From the NCBI RefSeq assembly GCF_022601715.1, contig NZ_JAKVIM010000024.1:1-50453 (forward strand): 50,453 nucleotides of DNA, read 5' to 3'. The stretch's first letter is position 1; every line of letters begins with the position of its first letter. The position numbers and the translations under genes were made by a program. Positions 1-9,354 of this stretch are shown here, in pieces. The notes below the pieces were generated by a model. The model made no database searches. It was not told the DNA's origin and saw only the letters and a list, made by a program, of their open reading frames with translations. This DNA is from Acinetobacter zhairuonensis. Lineage in GTDB: Bacteria > Pseudomonadota > Gammaproteobacteria > Pseudomonadales > Moraxellaceae.

Positions 1-28
1 TAAGTCATCGCCAGCTCATTAATTCTAA

Positions 29-64
29 AAACACCCCCTTCTACTAAGAAGGGGGTGTTTTTTT
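29..64 (+). terminator. Rho-independent terminator
   Basis: A 14-bp stem (29-42 with 47-60) with a four-base loop runs into a T tract. It would end a transcript entering from the left of the window; the gene it serves is not visible. Confidence 0.85.
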
Positions 65-195
65 ATTGTCGGGAATAGTTGTAAAATAATCTAGTCAATA
101 GAACTAATGATAAAGTTGAATATTAACAAGATGCCAAAATAAGGATAAACAATAAGATTATAGCTAAGTAAAGATCCGAGTATACATAATTACTT

Positions 196-624
196 ATGAA
201 TAAATATTAACTTTATTGCTAGTAATATTGTCAATTACAGCTTGTACCTCTATTGACCAAAATAAATCAGTATCTACAAATATTGGATTAGCAAATCCAG
301 TAAGTGAATATTTGTATTGCTCAGGGGGAAATTGGACATTAAAAATGAGAAAAATTGTCAAGTTGGATACTGCATATTACCAGATGGAAGTAAAATAGAA
401 GAGTGGGCTTTATATAGGGTAAATCAATTGGTATGTCTACTTGGACAGGCTTTTACATTGATAGGGAAAAAGACTCGATGATTAGTAAATTCAAAATTAC
501 AAAAGCTAAAATTGTTAGACAGGTGACTTCTGGGCAAGCTGCAACTATGGATTTTCGAACAGAGCGCATTACCGTAACAATTGATCCTACTACTCAGGCA
601 ATCACTCAAGCAAACTGTGGTTAA
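196..624 (+). pseudogene. Broken lipoprotein gene, DUF333 plus I78 protease-inhibitor domains
   Basis: Three reading frames together spell one protein. The first frame, after an ATG at 196 that is itself out of frame, gives a hydrophobic leader ending in a lipobox-like SITAC and then the start of a DUF333 domain. The second frame, from about 365, gives GYCILPDGSKIEEWALYR, which is characteristic of DUF333, and then the Cys and LIGK residues that open an I78 inhibitor domain. The third frame, from about 485 to 624, gives the I78 core ending TMDFRTERITVTIDP and NCG. At least two internal frameshifts and a shifted start make a functional product unlikely. I78 proteins are small serine-protease inhibitors. 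The domain calls are by motif memory; sequencing error is the alternative explanation. Confidence 0.7.
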
Positions 625-681
625 ATAATATAATTTTAAAATGGATGTTTGATCTGAATTAAATTCAGGTCAAACAATAAA

Positions 682-1734
682 TTAATTAAACCTTTTGAAT
701 AGTTTAATTACGTTATCTAATGTTTTAGGTCTATATTTATTATTGTGTCGATATAATTTATATACGCTTTCGTCGATAGTTATATTAACAGCTAAGTCAT
801 TTTTAAAATCAGTATTATATTTTCTATAGAATCGACCATTGCCATGATTCAATAAGTCTTTTAAAAGTGCATAAGTATGATGTAAAAACAGTTGGTATGA
901 GTCTATTGGCAATTTTTTCCAAGCTTCATTTTGAGCATGAACATTAGAAACTTTCAGTCCTGCTGCTTTGGCTTTATTAATTATCCATTCAAGTAAGATA
1001 TCTGCTAATGGGTCTGCCTCATAGCCACCGCCTACATTTGCATGTGATCAGATAAACCATCTTTGTTCTACTTCAATTTGTTCAGGTTTTTTATTGCCAG
1101 TAGGAAAAGTCCAAAGCGTTACGTCATAGGCTTCACGATTTTCATCAAGTGCCATTGCATGATAGGCGCGTTGAACAATTTTAGAAATTTCAGTATCATG
1201 CCATGTTAGTCGGTGCCTATTGGTTCGATTCGTGCTTGGGATGCCAAGTACACCCACTGTGTCCCAAATTCCAAGAAAGTGGATATTAACCTCACGACTG
1301 TACTTCTGCCTAAAGGTTTTCGCTATCGTATCCTCTGGGCTAATTTCTTTATTTCGATATAATTTTTCAGCCTCATGTAATAGCCTTTTAGTGGAAGTAT
1401 GCAGTAATCCGCATTTACGAATTAAACCAGCCAAACTTCTTGCAGTGTATGCACCTCGGCTAAATCCAAAAATCCAGATTTCATCTTCTTGACAGTATCT
1501 TTTGATTAGCCATTCATAACCATCCAACAAGTTTTTAGAAAGCCCTAAACCTATGAGACCACCGATAATCTTTTCAAATGGTCGAGTACCTACACCAGGG
1601 TTATAGAAAAAACGCTGATGAATATCTCTATCCTAGTTATGAAGCAAGCTCGAAAGTCTATAAACATTTGTATTCTCAATGGCATCATCCCAAGTGCCAT
1701 CAAAAAAAAGGATGAGGCGTTTTTTCTGATGCAT
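682..1734 (-). pseudogene. DUF2235 (Tle1-like) phospholipase gene with two nonsense codons
   Basis: One continuous frame of about 350 codons reads from ATG 1734 to the stop at 682. It carries the DUF2235 hallmarks: an N-terminal LILFFDGTWDD, the lipase nucleophile elbow GFSRGAYTAR, and the later motif SHANVGGGY. Two stops interrupt it in the same frame: TAG at 1633-1635 and TGA at 1048-1050, just before the VGGGY motif. The frame is otherwise intact, so decay is recent. DUF2235 hydrolases include type VI secretion lipase effectors of the Tle1 family; no vgrG or structural T6SS gene is visible here. Role as an effector is inferred. Confidence 0.8.
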
Positions 1735-2011
1735 GGCAAGAATCTTTCTTCTTTTCTATGAAAATAAAATGGTTTCATCAAGATGTATATTTCAATTTTA
1801 CTTTTTTTTACTCAAAATAATTAAATGAAAAGAGCAGAATGCTTATTGAAAAGGACATGCTTTTCAAAGTAAATAATAGTACTTCGATGGACTTATAACA
1901 TCTTTTACCTAACAAGTCTTGATGCTAGTCAGAACACCGCTTGATTGAGCGATATAGTCAAATGTATTCTATGATTAAGATATATTAGATAACAATAATA
2001 AGGTAGATCAA

Positions 2012-2523
2012 ATGGTTCTTCATTATCCTAAGCCAATCATTTTCATTCATTGGTTGACTTTGTTGATCGTTATTGCGGCTTACATAAGTAGTGGGAATCC
2101 GATATACACTGGTGTTCAGGGTCAAATTCATGTGGCATGTGGAATTACGATTTTTTTATTATTTTTTATTCGTTTAGGTTTTTCGTCTACTATAGTAATA
2201 GACTTCCTAAAAATGAAATACTAAATAAAATTCAAGAAGTATTATTTAAAACAGGTCGTTTCCTTTTGTATCTATGCTTGTTTGTTGTTCCTTTGTTTGG
2301 CTGGTTGGCATTATCGAGTTTAACTGACAGCTTTCAGCTATTTAATAAGGATGTTCCATTGTTTTCATTAGCCCAAAATGTTGATTATTTAGGTAATATT
2401 CATAAACTGCTTGGTAATCTGTTTATCTCGCTTGTAGGATTACATGCATGTGCTGCATTGCTACATCATTTTATTCTAAAAGATAATGTATTGAAGAGTA
2501 TGCTATTTCATAGGAATAACTGA
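2012..2523 (+). pseudogene. Cytochrome b561 family gene with a frameshift
   Basis: The first frame (ATG 2012, preceded by AAGGT) gives an N-terminal HYPKPIIFIHW and GQIHVACG, two positions where b561 proteins place heme-ligand histidines. Near 2175-2200 the coding continues in another frame, giving GRFLLYLCLFVVPLFGW, NIHKLLGN and HACAALLHH, which supply the remaining helices and histidines. The family is a four-helix diheme membrane protein moving electrons from quinol or to superoxide. The frameshift removes continuity in the loop after helix 2, so no full protein can be made unless the shift is a sequence error. Confidence 0.75.
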
Positions 2524-2857
2524 CTGATATAAAATTTTGAGTGAGTTTTTTGTAATTCAGTATGATAAATAATTGTAATGGCATGCTCTTAGATTGAGTT
2601 GATATATTGAAAATGAATAGATCTATATGCTCATTGGCTGAAGAATTAAATATATTAGATTAACTAAAGTATAAGATTTAATTGCTTGATTTTAAAATCA
2701 AAAATAATCTAAAAAACTATTAATTATTAAAAATTACTTTAAATAAAGAGTTCATCATTATCTTAAGGTTTTATGATCTTTGGCTAGATGTAGATGTAAA
2801 TATTGATGAATACTGTATAAATAGTGAGTTTTAACTGTGTAATATTTTACAAAAAGG

Positions 2858-2978
2858 TTACATAATGATACTTCCATAAAATATAAAACATAGTAAAATG
2901 CTCAACATTAAGTATTCTCCATTTTAACTAGTCCTCTAGTTACCAGCCTGCATCTTCCCCAAGCTGCAGGTTTTTTTT
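2858..2978 (+). ncRNA. Candidate small RNA with its own promoter and terminator
   Basis: A promoter-like pair (TTACAT at 2858, 18-base spacer, TATAAA at 2882) precedes about 85 bases without an ORF. That stretch holds a hairpin AACTAG-tcct-CTAGTT (2926-2941) and a terminator with a CCTGCA/TGCAGG stem (2947-2970) followed by eight T. The terminator loop carries a C-rich TCTTCCCC, the kind of unpaired seed seen in antisense-acting sRNAs. The rest of 2524-3257 shows nothing I can support. Expression is not shown by sequence. Confidence 0.5.
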
Positions 2979-3257
2979 ATCTAAAATTTAAGACGTATTC
3001 ATTATATTATTCATTTAATCTTTTCATTATTATCAATTTAATATCTTACAATTGAGTGAAAAGTAAATTCTTTATTTTAATTATAAATATCAATATTTAT
3101 TATATGTAATAAAGCGCTGATATTTATAAAAATATATTCAGATATGATATTGTATTGGTTATGAACTAATCGTCTAATATATATAACTTTTACATCTGGA
3201 TTTTGAGTGAAAGGATTAATACTATGTGAGCTCATATTTAGATTTTTTGGTGCTTGG

Positions 3258-3449
3258 ATGCTCATTCGTGTAAATGACGTGATCGTCAATACAGATTTAA
3301 TTCAATATATGGAAATTAAAAGTGAACCTCCATTTTTTGTTGTGATTCATTTTAATGTTGGTAGTGTCAAAAGGCTAAAATTCAAAAACCTAATTGAACA
3401 AGATCAATTTCTTGAAGATATTGGTTTAGAAGAGCTAAGTTATTGTTAA
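3258..3449 (+). CDS. Small protein of unknown function (63 aa)
   Basis: I do not recognise this protein. The frame is open further upstream to 3207, but the ATG at 3258 (MLIRVNDVIVNT) gives a soluble, acidic-ended protein without the awkward hydrophobic leader. The segment from residue 14 on (QYMEIKSEPPFFVVIHFNVG) looks like alternating beta strands. No strong ribosome site is visible. A clean terminator starts nine bases after the stop, which supports a real short transcription unit. Confidence 0.5.
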   Translation: MLIRVNDVIVNTDLIQYMEIKSEPPFFVVIHFNVGSVKRLKFKNLIEQDQFLEDIGLEELSYC

Positions 3450-3457
3450 ATTATAAA

Positions 3458-3480
3458 AAACCACCTCTGGTGGTTTTTTT
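3458..3480 (+). terminator. Rho-independent terminator
   Basis: AAACCACC-tct-GGTGGTTT followed by a T run, directly after the small gene ending at 3449. Confidence 0.85.
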
Positions 3481-4900
3481 AGAAATTACAAACAGAAAAA
3501 TTGAAAACCAGAAAATAAATTAGTGTATAGCTGATTTTGAAGAAATTTTAGTAGGCTTCGCTATTAAAACAATGGAAATATAAAATTAACTCATCAGGAT
3601 TATTTTAATTATATTGTTCTATTTTTCAAATATAGAGCTTATATCATAAGATAAAATATTGATTTTAATGTTTAATTTATTTTTTAACAAATTCAGGGAA
3701 ATACAAAGGATTTTAAAATTTCTAAAGATAAATTAGGAGATAAGTTTATAGTGTCTTCAAAATATTTATCCAGTGTTAATGGTGCAGTTCACTAGTTGCT
3801 AGGTTGCCGCAATATATGCGACGACTTCACTTAACAGATGATAATCCAATTCTTAAATCCAATCCTGTAGAGATCATTGCGACAACAGTGGGTTGGAATA
3901 CGATTGCTCCGAGAGAAAGACAACTTGTTCAAAATGTAATATTTAGTACGATCATGCTATTCTGAACCATATTGATGAGCTGAATGTTGAAGATACTGCT
4001 TGAAGTAATACTCAAATAGATATCACCTTTTTGTAAGGTATAAAGGTTGCCCTCGTGTGGAAGTCTATAGTTTAGGTTGGGAAAATGTACATCATGAGCA
4101 GGGCATTGATAAATTCCCAGAGACTAAAATAGTAATCAGAAATATTATGTTGTTGGATATGTTCATCTCATTTCTACTCTAAGGCAGTGTTATCTACTAA
4201 ATAAAAAGGATTGCTTTTTCTGCAAGTCAACTGCCTACATCTTGGATGTACATGCAATAGCTATTCATAGAGCCTTGAGTGTTGTGGATGAGTAAGTTGG
4301 CTTTTATGTTTCGATGCAAGGTTTCAGAAGAATATTCTCAACTTTATGTAACTTATTGAGATTTAGAATATATGTTTCCAAGTGACTTTTGAGTCATACT
4401 GCAAAATCTAGAGTAAATGTGACGAATGGTTCTGTTTAAATTCTTCTAGAAGAGTGGAGGCTAAGTTTGAATTTGTGTATCAAAAGATAGAGTGTTGTAT
4501 TTAATCGAGACCTAAATGAATCAAAAATTGCAGCATAACTCGGCAATAGTCTTACATTCTTATCATGCCATGGTACCCTTTTTCGTATTAGTTACTTTAT
4601 ACATTTTGGAAAAGGGTAACTGAAAAGCTAATTTACGAAAGATGAATAGTAATGAAGCCAATGCCGTAGTAGGACTAGAATTGATCATATGATTTTTTAT
4701 GGGTAAATATTCTTAAAATTGTCATGATATGTGATATTACTGCTGAAGTAGGCAAAGTTATAGTGATTCACTCAATATTTAAAAGTTCATCAAATCGTTT
4801 TTTTGTTTCTGATGATAGCTTCCAGTTTGGCACATAAATAATTAATTTTAAATAAAGTTTGCTTTTGTAGTTATTAGGGCGTATAAAGTCAACTCGTTGA
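3481..4900. other. Long stretch without an intact gene; decayed coding remnants
   Basis: No intact gene is visible. Between about 3810 and 4180 the + strand reads as plausible protein in pieces: RRLHLTDDNPILKSNPVEII and then, in another frame, PRVEVYSLGWENVHHEQG, broken by frameshifts and stops. I cannot assign a family. An imperfect inverted repeat of about 12 bases (4572-4583 with 4608-4620) lies further right. From 4180 on I see only AT-rich sequence dense in stops. Confidence 0.35.
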
Positions 4901-4977
<77 letters not shown>

Positions 4978-5000
4978 ACGAGAAAAGATTCAAAGTTTAT

Positions 5001-5031
5001 AGCCCAGTCTTCCTAGATTGGGCTTTTTTTT
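5001..5031 (+). terminator. Rho-independent terminator after tRNA-fMet
   Basis: AGCCCA pairs with TGGGCT across an 11-base loop region and is followed by eight T. Confidence 0.8.
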
Positions 5032-5079
5032 GCGGTAATTTTAATTTGTATCGGTTTAAGATAAATGCTGCCAACCCAT

Positions 5080-5150
5080 GCACGATTAGCCTAGTTGGAT
5101 AAAGTATCGTCTTCTAAGTGGATGGTTACAGGTTCTGTGTATTGCGAAAG
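5080..5150 (+). pseudogene. Degenerate tRNA-Arg(UCU)-like sequence
   Basis: The sequence keeps the D arm (TTAGCCTAGTTGGATAAAG), an anticodon loop CTTCTAA with anticodon TCT, and a T-arm start CAGGTTC, in the order and spacing of a tRNA-Arg(UCU). The anticodon stem, the second half of the T arm and the 3' acceptor strand no longer pair, and there is no CCA end. It is probably a dead duplicate, possibly left by a mobile element that used a tRNA-Arg gene as target. Confidence 0.5.
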
Positions 5151-5889
5151 CTAGAGATTCTCTGTTTATAAGTCTTTAGTCTTCTGCATTTGAGCTATTT
5201 ATAAAATAGATGCGTATATTATATATATTGTCGATCACTTTAAATTACTGACGGTACAGAGTTGTTTTTAAAGGTAAACGACATAATAATGAATATGAAT
5301 CAAATCCAATCTATGGAACGAACTTAGGCGTATTATTCCATTTTTAGTAAATATTCACTTAAATATGGGTAGATTGAAAAGAATAAAGTTTAAGAGCCCA
5401 CAAGAGTAGAATGGTTTCTTCGGAACGTTGGATGAATAAGTTTCTTCAGGTTTCGTATACGAGAATGCAGTTTAAGTAAAATCTTCAAGCTAGGATTTAC
5501 CATGTTAGAGTTTAGAATTAAATAAATATTTAAATAGGTAAAAGAAGGTATATCTGTTATAGTTAACTTGATCGAATCCGTAAGTAAAACGGTAGTGTTT
5601 GAGTTGTACTAGGAATTGCGTATTCCCTTCAAACTTCAGATGTTTACACATCGAATTCAAACAGTTAACGCAAAGCATGAAGTTGCATCGTGCCGATCTG
5701 GGGAAGCCTGTGGTAGCAGGTTTTCCTATAAATTATTAGAGCAAGTGTAAAATGTAACACATCTCTTATCTTCAAATTTTCAAGCTGCTGTAAATATCAT
5801 AAGTTTAAATATCATCTTAATTGAATGATCTCCAAACCAATAATTGGTTTTACTTTTAAATACTTTTTCTGTTTACAAAAGCTCATTGT
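5151..5889. other. Intergenic stretch without a recognisable gene
   Basis: No coding frame of note. A weak hairpin CCTG-tggtag-CAGG followed by TTTT lies at about 5707-5724 and short self-complementary stretches precede it from about 5560, so a small RNA is possible but not supported by a clear promoter. Confidence 0.25.
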
Positions 5890-6123
5890 ATGAGTAAACA
5901 AATGAATACTAAAAATGGCTGGACTACAGCCTCCGCTATAAATGGCGATGTAATCCGTGTGAATATTATTCCATTAAACAAAATTCAAAGTAATTTGAAA
6001 GGGAAAACGTTAGTAGAAGTCTCGAAACAGGTAGAACTTGAGTCAGGGCAAAAGCTAACATTTAATCTGGATGGTAAATCCTTCTATACTGATGTAAATA
6101 AGCTATATAAAATATATAGTTAA
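5890..6123 (+). CDS. Small protein of unknown function (77 aa)
   Basis: I do not recognise a family. The 77-residue product begins MSKQMNTKNGWTTASAINGD, is soluble, has no cysteine and no signal peptide, and ends with a lysine/tyrosine-rich tail. A second ATG five codons in could also start it. The gene is followed 90 bases later by a good terminator (6213-6233), so it probably forms a unit of its own. It sits alone between decayed stretches, a typical place for an accessory gene. Confidence 0.5.
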   Translation: MSKQMNTKNGWTTASAINGDVIRVNIIPLNKIQSNLKGKTLVEVSKQVELESGQKLTFNLDGKSFYTDVNKLYKIYS

Positions 6124-6212
6124 CTATCAGTGATTAACAATCACAGCATAGTGAATTGTTAGTTTTTAAAATTCAGATGATTACCCTAACTAAATACAGT
6201 GTAGTTCAATCT

Positions 6213-6233
6213 ACCCACTTCGGTGGGTTTTTT
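6213..6233 (+). terminator. Rho-independent terminator
   Basis: ACCCAC-ttcg-GTGGGT with a stable tetraloop, followed by a T run. Confidence 0.85.
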
Positions 6234-6345
6234 ATTGCCTGCAGAAATGCCATGCTTTGATTCTCAATTTTAGAGATAGAAGATTCGTGTTGAAGATAAT
6301 TGAGGATAAAGATCAATCTTTACAATAGATGTCTGAGGTGGAATG

Positions 6346-6715
6346 TTAATCGTGTACTACGATTACAGTTCTCCATATCTGTGCAAGTTGTACAAAAGGG
6401 ACAGGCTGTGTATAGAGGCTCAAAGGGTCATTAACAATAAGCATTGGAATCACACCAGAGGGTGTAGGTTGAAAAAATATACCGCGAATTACAACCATAT
6501 GGCTCATTCTAGAAGGATAGCCAAGTGGTGTAGTCGAGATTTGCATAATGATTGGTTTATTCTTAACCAAGGTTCTGTAGACAGCCATTGGATCTGCTGG
6601 TGCTGAGTAGCTGTTGGATTTCTATGTGTGATCCTGTTACAGCGCAATTATGCTAACGTGAGCAGCAATATGGAATTAGAACATTTTTAGAAAGTGCTAC
6701 CATCGCGCATTGTTC
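6346..6715 (-). pseudogene. Remnant of a papain-like (C39/C70-like) cysteine protease
   Basis: Reading leftwards, one frame gives PEQCAMVALSKN, which fits the catalytic-cysteine helix, and another gives KPIIMQIS, SHMVVIRG and MLIVNDP, which fit the strand before the catalytic histidine, the histidine itself and the following Asn-Asp. At least one frameshift and several stops separate the two parts. Families with this layout include bacterial papain-like proteases used as toxins or peptidases. The order of catalytic Cys, His and Asp supports the fold; the exact family is uncertain. Confidence 0.5.
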
Positions 6716-6719
6716 AGGG

Positions 6720-7605
6720 GTATTCATTGATCCATTTCATCATGAACTTTTTTATTTAACATGCTGCAACTTAAGATATTGAATATTAAGTATATTAAAT
6801 TGAAAAAATAAAGAATTTCAATAGGTTGGTGTTGCTTTGCAATCAGTTAAAAAATTCATAATGAGTGGTTTTTTATTGGGCGTCATTTGTGGATTTCAAA
6901 GTATACAAAGTCCTTGCAGAGAAACGACAGCCAAAATTTATATCTCGCATCTAACAGCCTGATTGTAAGCGTACTTGTAAAATTTTATGGCGCAGAAATT
7001 AAAGGGATATTGGCAAAGGCTTAGTTACTGTACTTGTATAGATGATCAGTATGCCATGATAACCGCATGAGTTGGCAGTCGGCTTAATCTGCACAATGCT
7101 ATCCAATCTGGCTTGTGGGTCTTCATTATTGTTCAATTTGCCTTGAATTCATGATGGATGAGATTTAGGGGTGTAACTTCTTTTCTGTGTATTGAATATC
7201 TGGATTAGCGATTGTACGTAGGCTCTTTAACTATATTGGCATACAGGGAAAGGGAAAACTATCATTTAAGACAAGAACGAGATGAAGAAATCCAAAGCTA
7301 ATTGGAGTAGCTTAGCATTACAGTTTGATTGCTGGGTGTATCAAAGGTGTGGAGATCATTGAATCAGTAAAACGATGAGCTAAAGAGACAAAGGGTTGAA
7401 TCTGTTCGCATAAGTTGTGTCGGGTATGCGGCATTTTTTACAAGATAGTCATCTTCTTTCGCAGAGCAAACGCTCATCATGACATCAATAGATGTTTATT
7501 TTACCGTGCACTCAATTTTTAGGATGCACGGTAGTCTAGATTTATATAGAAGTTGTCATAAATAAAGAATATGTAGTATTTAATTTCAAAGAATTTAAAT
7601 ATTAC
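6720..7605. other. Decayed intergenic stretch
   Basis: No intact gene on either strand; stops are dense in all frames. A perfect 9-bp inverted repeat TACCGTGCA/TGCACGGTA (7502-7510 with 7525-7533) lies 70 bases past the end of the oxidoreductase gene to the right and could fold as a hairpin on its transcript, although no T tract follows. Confidence 0.3.
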
Positions 7606-8676
7606 TCATTGAGTCACCCATTCCACAGTCTTTTGCATAGTTGTTTCCAACTCAGTTGGAGTAATTTTCCATTGTTGATTGAGTTGATTAAATGTTCTCA
7701 AATCGAGCTGTTCAGTTCGGATAAAATTTAACATTTCTGCTGACATATCTAATTTGTTTGCCAGCCATTGCCACTTTAAAATGCATTTTAAGAGAGATAT
7801 AGAAATAAAATGGCGTGGAGGGTTCATCTCTAGTGACTTTGCAATAATGTTTACTAAAGTTTGAAGAGAGATCTGCTCGGGATTTGCGACTAAAATTTCC
7901 TGTTTAATTGTTTGAGGATCTTTACTTGCATAAACCATAGCATTGACCAGCATGGTGACCGATACTAAAGGGAGCGAATGCTTTGATGTCCCAGGAAGGG
8001 CGTTCATTTTTCTTTGTTGCAGCTGTTGAATGAGAGTAGTAATTGGTTGAGAAGCAGGGATTTCTCCTGTTACTTCATCTCCAATCACGGTCGCGGGGTG
8101 GATGACTGTCCATGGTATATCTAATAGGTCTGCCTGTTTAATCCAGTTATAATGTCCTTGAATCTTTGAGGCTTCATAAGCTCCTAAAGTGTCATAAATT
8201 TTTGACCAGTCTGTTTTTTCGATATGTTCTCGGTATATGCCAGCTTTTTGTAAATGTTGATCTAGCGTTAACATATAGCCAGACAAGTGTATTGCGCGTT
8301 GCAAATTACAATGCTTGCTTACACTCTGCAGTAGATTCGTCAGTCCATCGACATTAACAGTTTGAGCCTGCTGCATGGACAGATGCCATTTGAATAAGGC
8401 ACTTGTATTGTAGAGGTAATTCACTTCATTTAACGTTTTCCAGTCTTTAGGCGATAACCCTAACTCGGGTTGGGTAATATCTCCCTGAATAAAACTCAGT
8501 TGTTGATGGTCGATGTTTTGCTGTGTTAGCCAATGACGAAGTTGAGGTGCTTGTTCATCTATATTTCTGCAGATAGCAAATACTCTTGTATGATCTTTGA
8601 TTAGTTGAGCGATAAGGAATTTTCCGATAAATCCAGTTGCACCAATGACAAGGGCAGTTTGGGATAGTGTAGACAT
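7606..8676 (-). CDS. Extended SDR family NAD(P)-dependent oxidoreductase
   Basis: The 356-residue protein opens with the Rossmann dinucleotide motif VIGATGFIGKFL (residues 10-21), keeps an active-site Tyr and Lys as YEASK at about residues 167-171, and shows the later segment PWTVIHPATVIGD seen in the NAD-binding_4 / extended SDR group. These enzymes reduce or epimerise sugars, steroids, thioesters or flavonoid-like carbonyls; the substrate cannot be read from sequence. The gene is divergent from a MerR regulator with a MerR-type long-spacer promoter between them, so it is probably induced by that regulator's ligand. Confidence 0.8.
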   Translation of the reverse strand: MSTLSQTALVIGATGFIGKFLIAQLIKDHTRVFAICRNIDEQAPQLRHWLTQQNIDHQQLSFIQGDITQPELGLSPKDWKTLNEVNYLYNTSALFKWHLSMQQAQTVNVDGLTNLLQSVSKHCNLQRAIHLSGYMLTLDQHLQKAGIYREHIEKTDWSKIYDTLGAYEASKIQGHYNWIKQADLLDIPWTVIHPATVIGDEVTGEIPASQPITTLIQQLQQRKMNALPGTSKHSLPLVSVTMLVNAMVYASKDPQTIKQEILVANPEQISLQTLVNIIAKSLEMNPPRHFISISLLKCILKWQWLANKLDMSAEMLNFIRTEQLDLRTFNQLNQQWKITPTELETTMQKTVEWVTQ

Positions 8677-8713
8677 ATTATTAAACTCGATTAATAGAAA
8701 TTACTTAAGCTAA

Positions 8714-8738
8714 ACTATGGACTACACTCTATGGTCAA
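8714..8738 (-). promoter_or_regulatory. MerR-type promoter/operator of the SDR gene
   Basis: On the minus strand TTGACC (8733-8738) lies 19-20 bases before a weak -10 (around 8708-8713). The spacer is a dyad: ACTATGGACT at one end and AGTCTCATACCA-like complement at the other, spanning 8714-8735 with 7 of 10 positions matching. A 19-20 base spacer carrying a dyad is the standard layout of promoters that MerR proteins twist to activate. It sits exactly between the SDR gene and the merR-type gene. Confidence 0.6.
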
Positions 8739-8768
8739 GCGTTATAAAAAGATAAAAGGAAGCCGTTC

Positions 8769-9146
8769 ATGTTAATAGGAGAACTATCAAAACAGATTAA
8801 TTTAAGTCGGGATACTATTCGTTTTTATGAAAAGATGCAGTTGATCCAGCCCTTGGTACGCAATAATGGCTATAAAGATTATTCTGAACAGATACTTCAA
8901 CAATTAAAACTCATCCAGACCGCAAAAAACCTTGGTTTTACCCTTGCTGAAATAAAACAAATTATTGATCTTATAGGAGAAAATGAAATTCCTGCTACGC
9001 AATTTCATACGATTTTGCAAGAAAAGTTATATATGATCCAAGAGAAAATAGGGCAATTGCAACAAATGCAAAACATGCTTGAAAATCTATTAGGTGGTGA
9101 ACCTTGTCCTTTGAGGAAAGGATGTGACGTAACTGGAATTGGATAG
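8769..9146 (+). CDS. MerR family transcriptional regulator
   Basis: The 125-residue protein has an N-terminal winged helix (IGELSKQINLSRDTIRFYEK, residues 3-22), the second wing NNGYKDYSE, and a C-terminal coiled coil (residues 80-108) that would dimerise. The tail carries two cysteines as CPLRKGC (C113, C119), a pair that could bind a soft metal or sense thiol chemistry. AAAGGA lies seven bases before the ATG. Divergent from the SDR gene, whose promoter has the MerR layout, so it probably activates that gene and regulates itself. Confidence 0.88.
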   Translation: MLIGELSKQINLSRDTIRFYEKMQLIQPLVRNNGYKDYSEQILQQLKLIQTAKNLGFTLAEIKQIIDLIGENEIPATQFHTILQEKLYMIQEKIGQLQQMQNMLENLLGGEPCPLRKGCDVTGIG

Positions 9147-9168
9147 CAAATATTGGGGAATTCTTATC

Positions 9169-9246
9169 TCACTTTTTCTTTTTATAAAAGATGGTAAGTA
9201 GAATGATGATATTGACCAAGATTAAAGAAATAATTGTAGATTTCAT
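9169..9246 (-). CDS. Possible 25-residue membrane peptide
   Basis: ATG 9246 opens a frame for 25 residues: MKST, then a run of about 17 Ile/Leu/Val residues, then FYKKKK. This is the shape of a single-span small membrane protein with a positively charged cytoplasmic tail. The ribosome site (CAGG) is weak. AT-rich sequence makes chance hydrophobic ORFs common, so confidence is low. Confidence 0.3.
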   Translation of the reverse strand: MKSTIISLILVNIIILLTIFYKKKK

Positions 9247-9354
9247 AACCTGATTGAGTAGTAATCAAATGTAGCCTGTTACAGTTTGTAAGAATCAAAG
9301 TAGTTGCACATATATATGGGTATTCGTATATTTGAATATATAGTTTTTCCAAGA

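Noticed and set aside
1633..1635. TAG/TGA in the lipase as recoding (readthrough or selenocysteine)
   Set aside because: Two different stops at non-catalytic positions with no recoding element; ordinary decay is simpler.
1590..1781. ORF of 63 codons on the minus strand
   Set aside because: It is out of frame with the DUF2235 gene, which reads with clear family motifs through the same bases.
3077..3289. 70-codon minus-strand ORF
   Set aside because: AT-rich, no motif, overlaps the better-supported small gene at 3258.
4180..4780. Possible repeat or CRISPR array
   Set aside because: No regularly spaced repeats were found here or anywhere in the window.
6343..6606. 87-codon plus-strand ORF
   Set aside because: The opposite strand shows protease-like motifs in the same bases; the plus frame has shadow composition.
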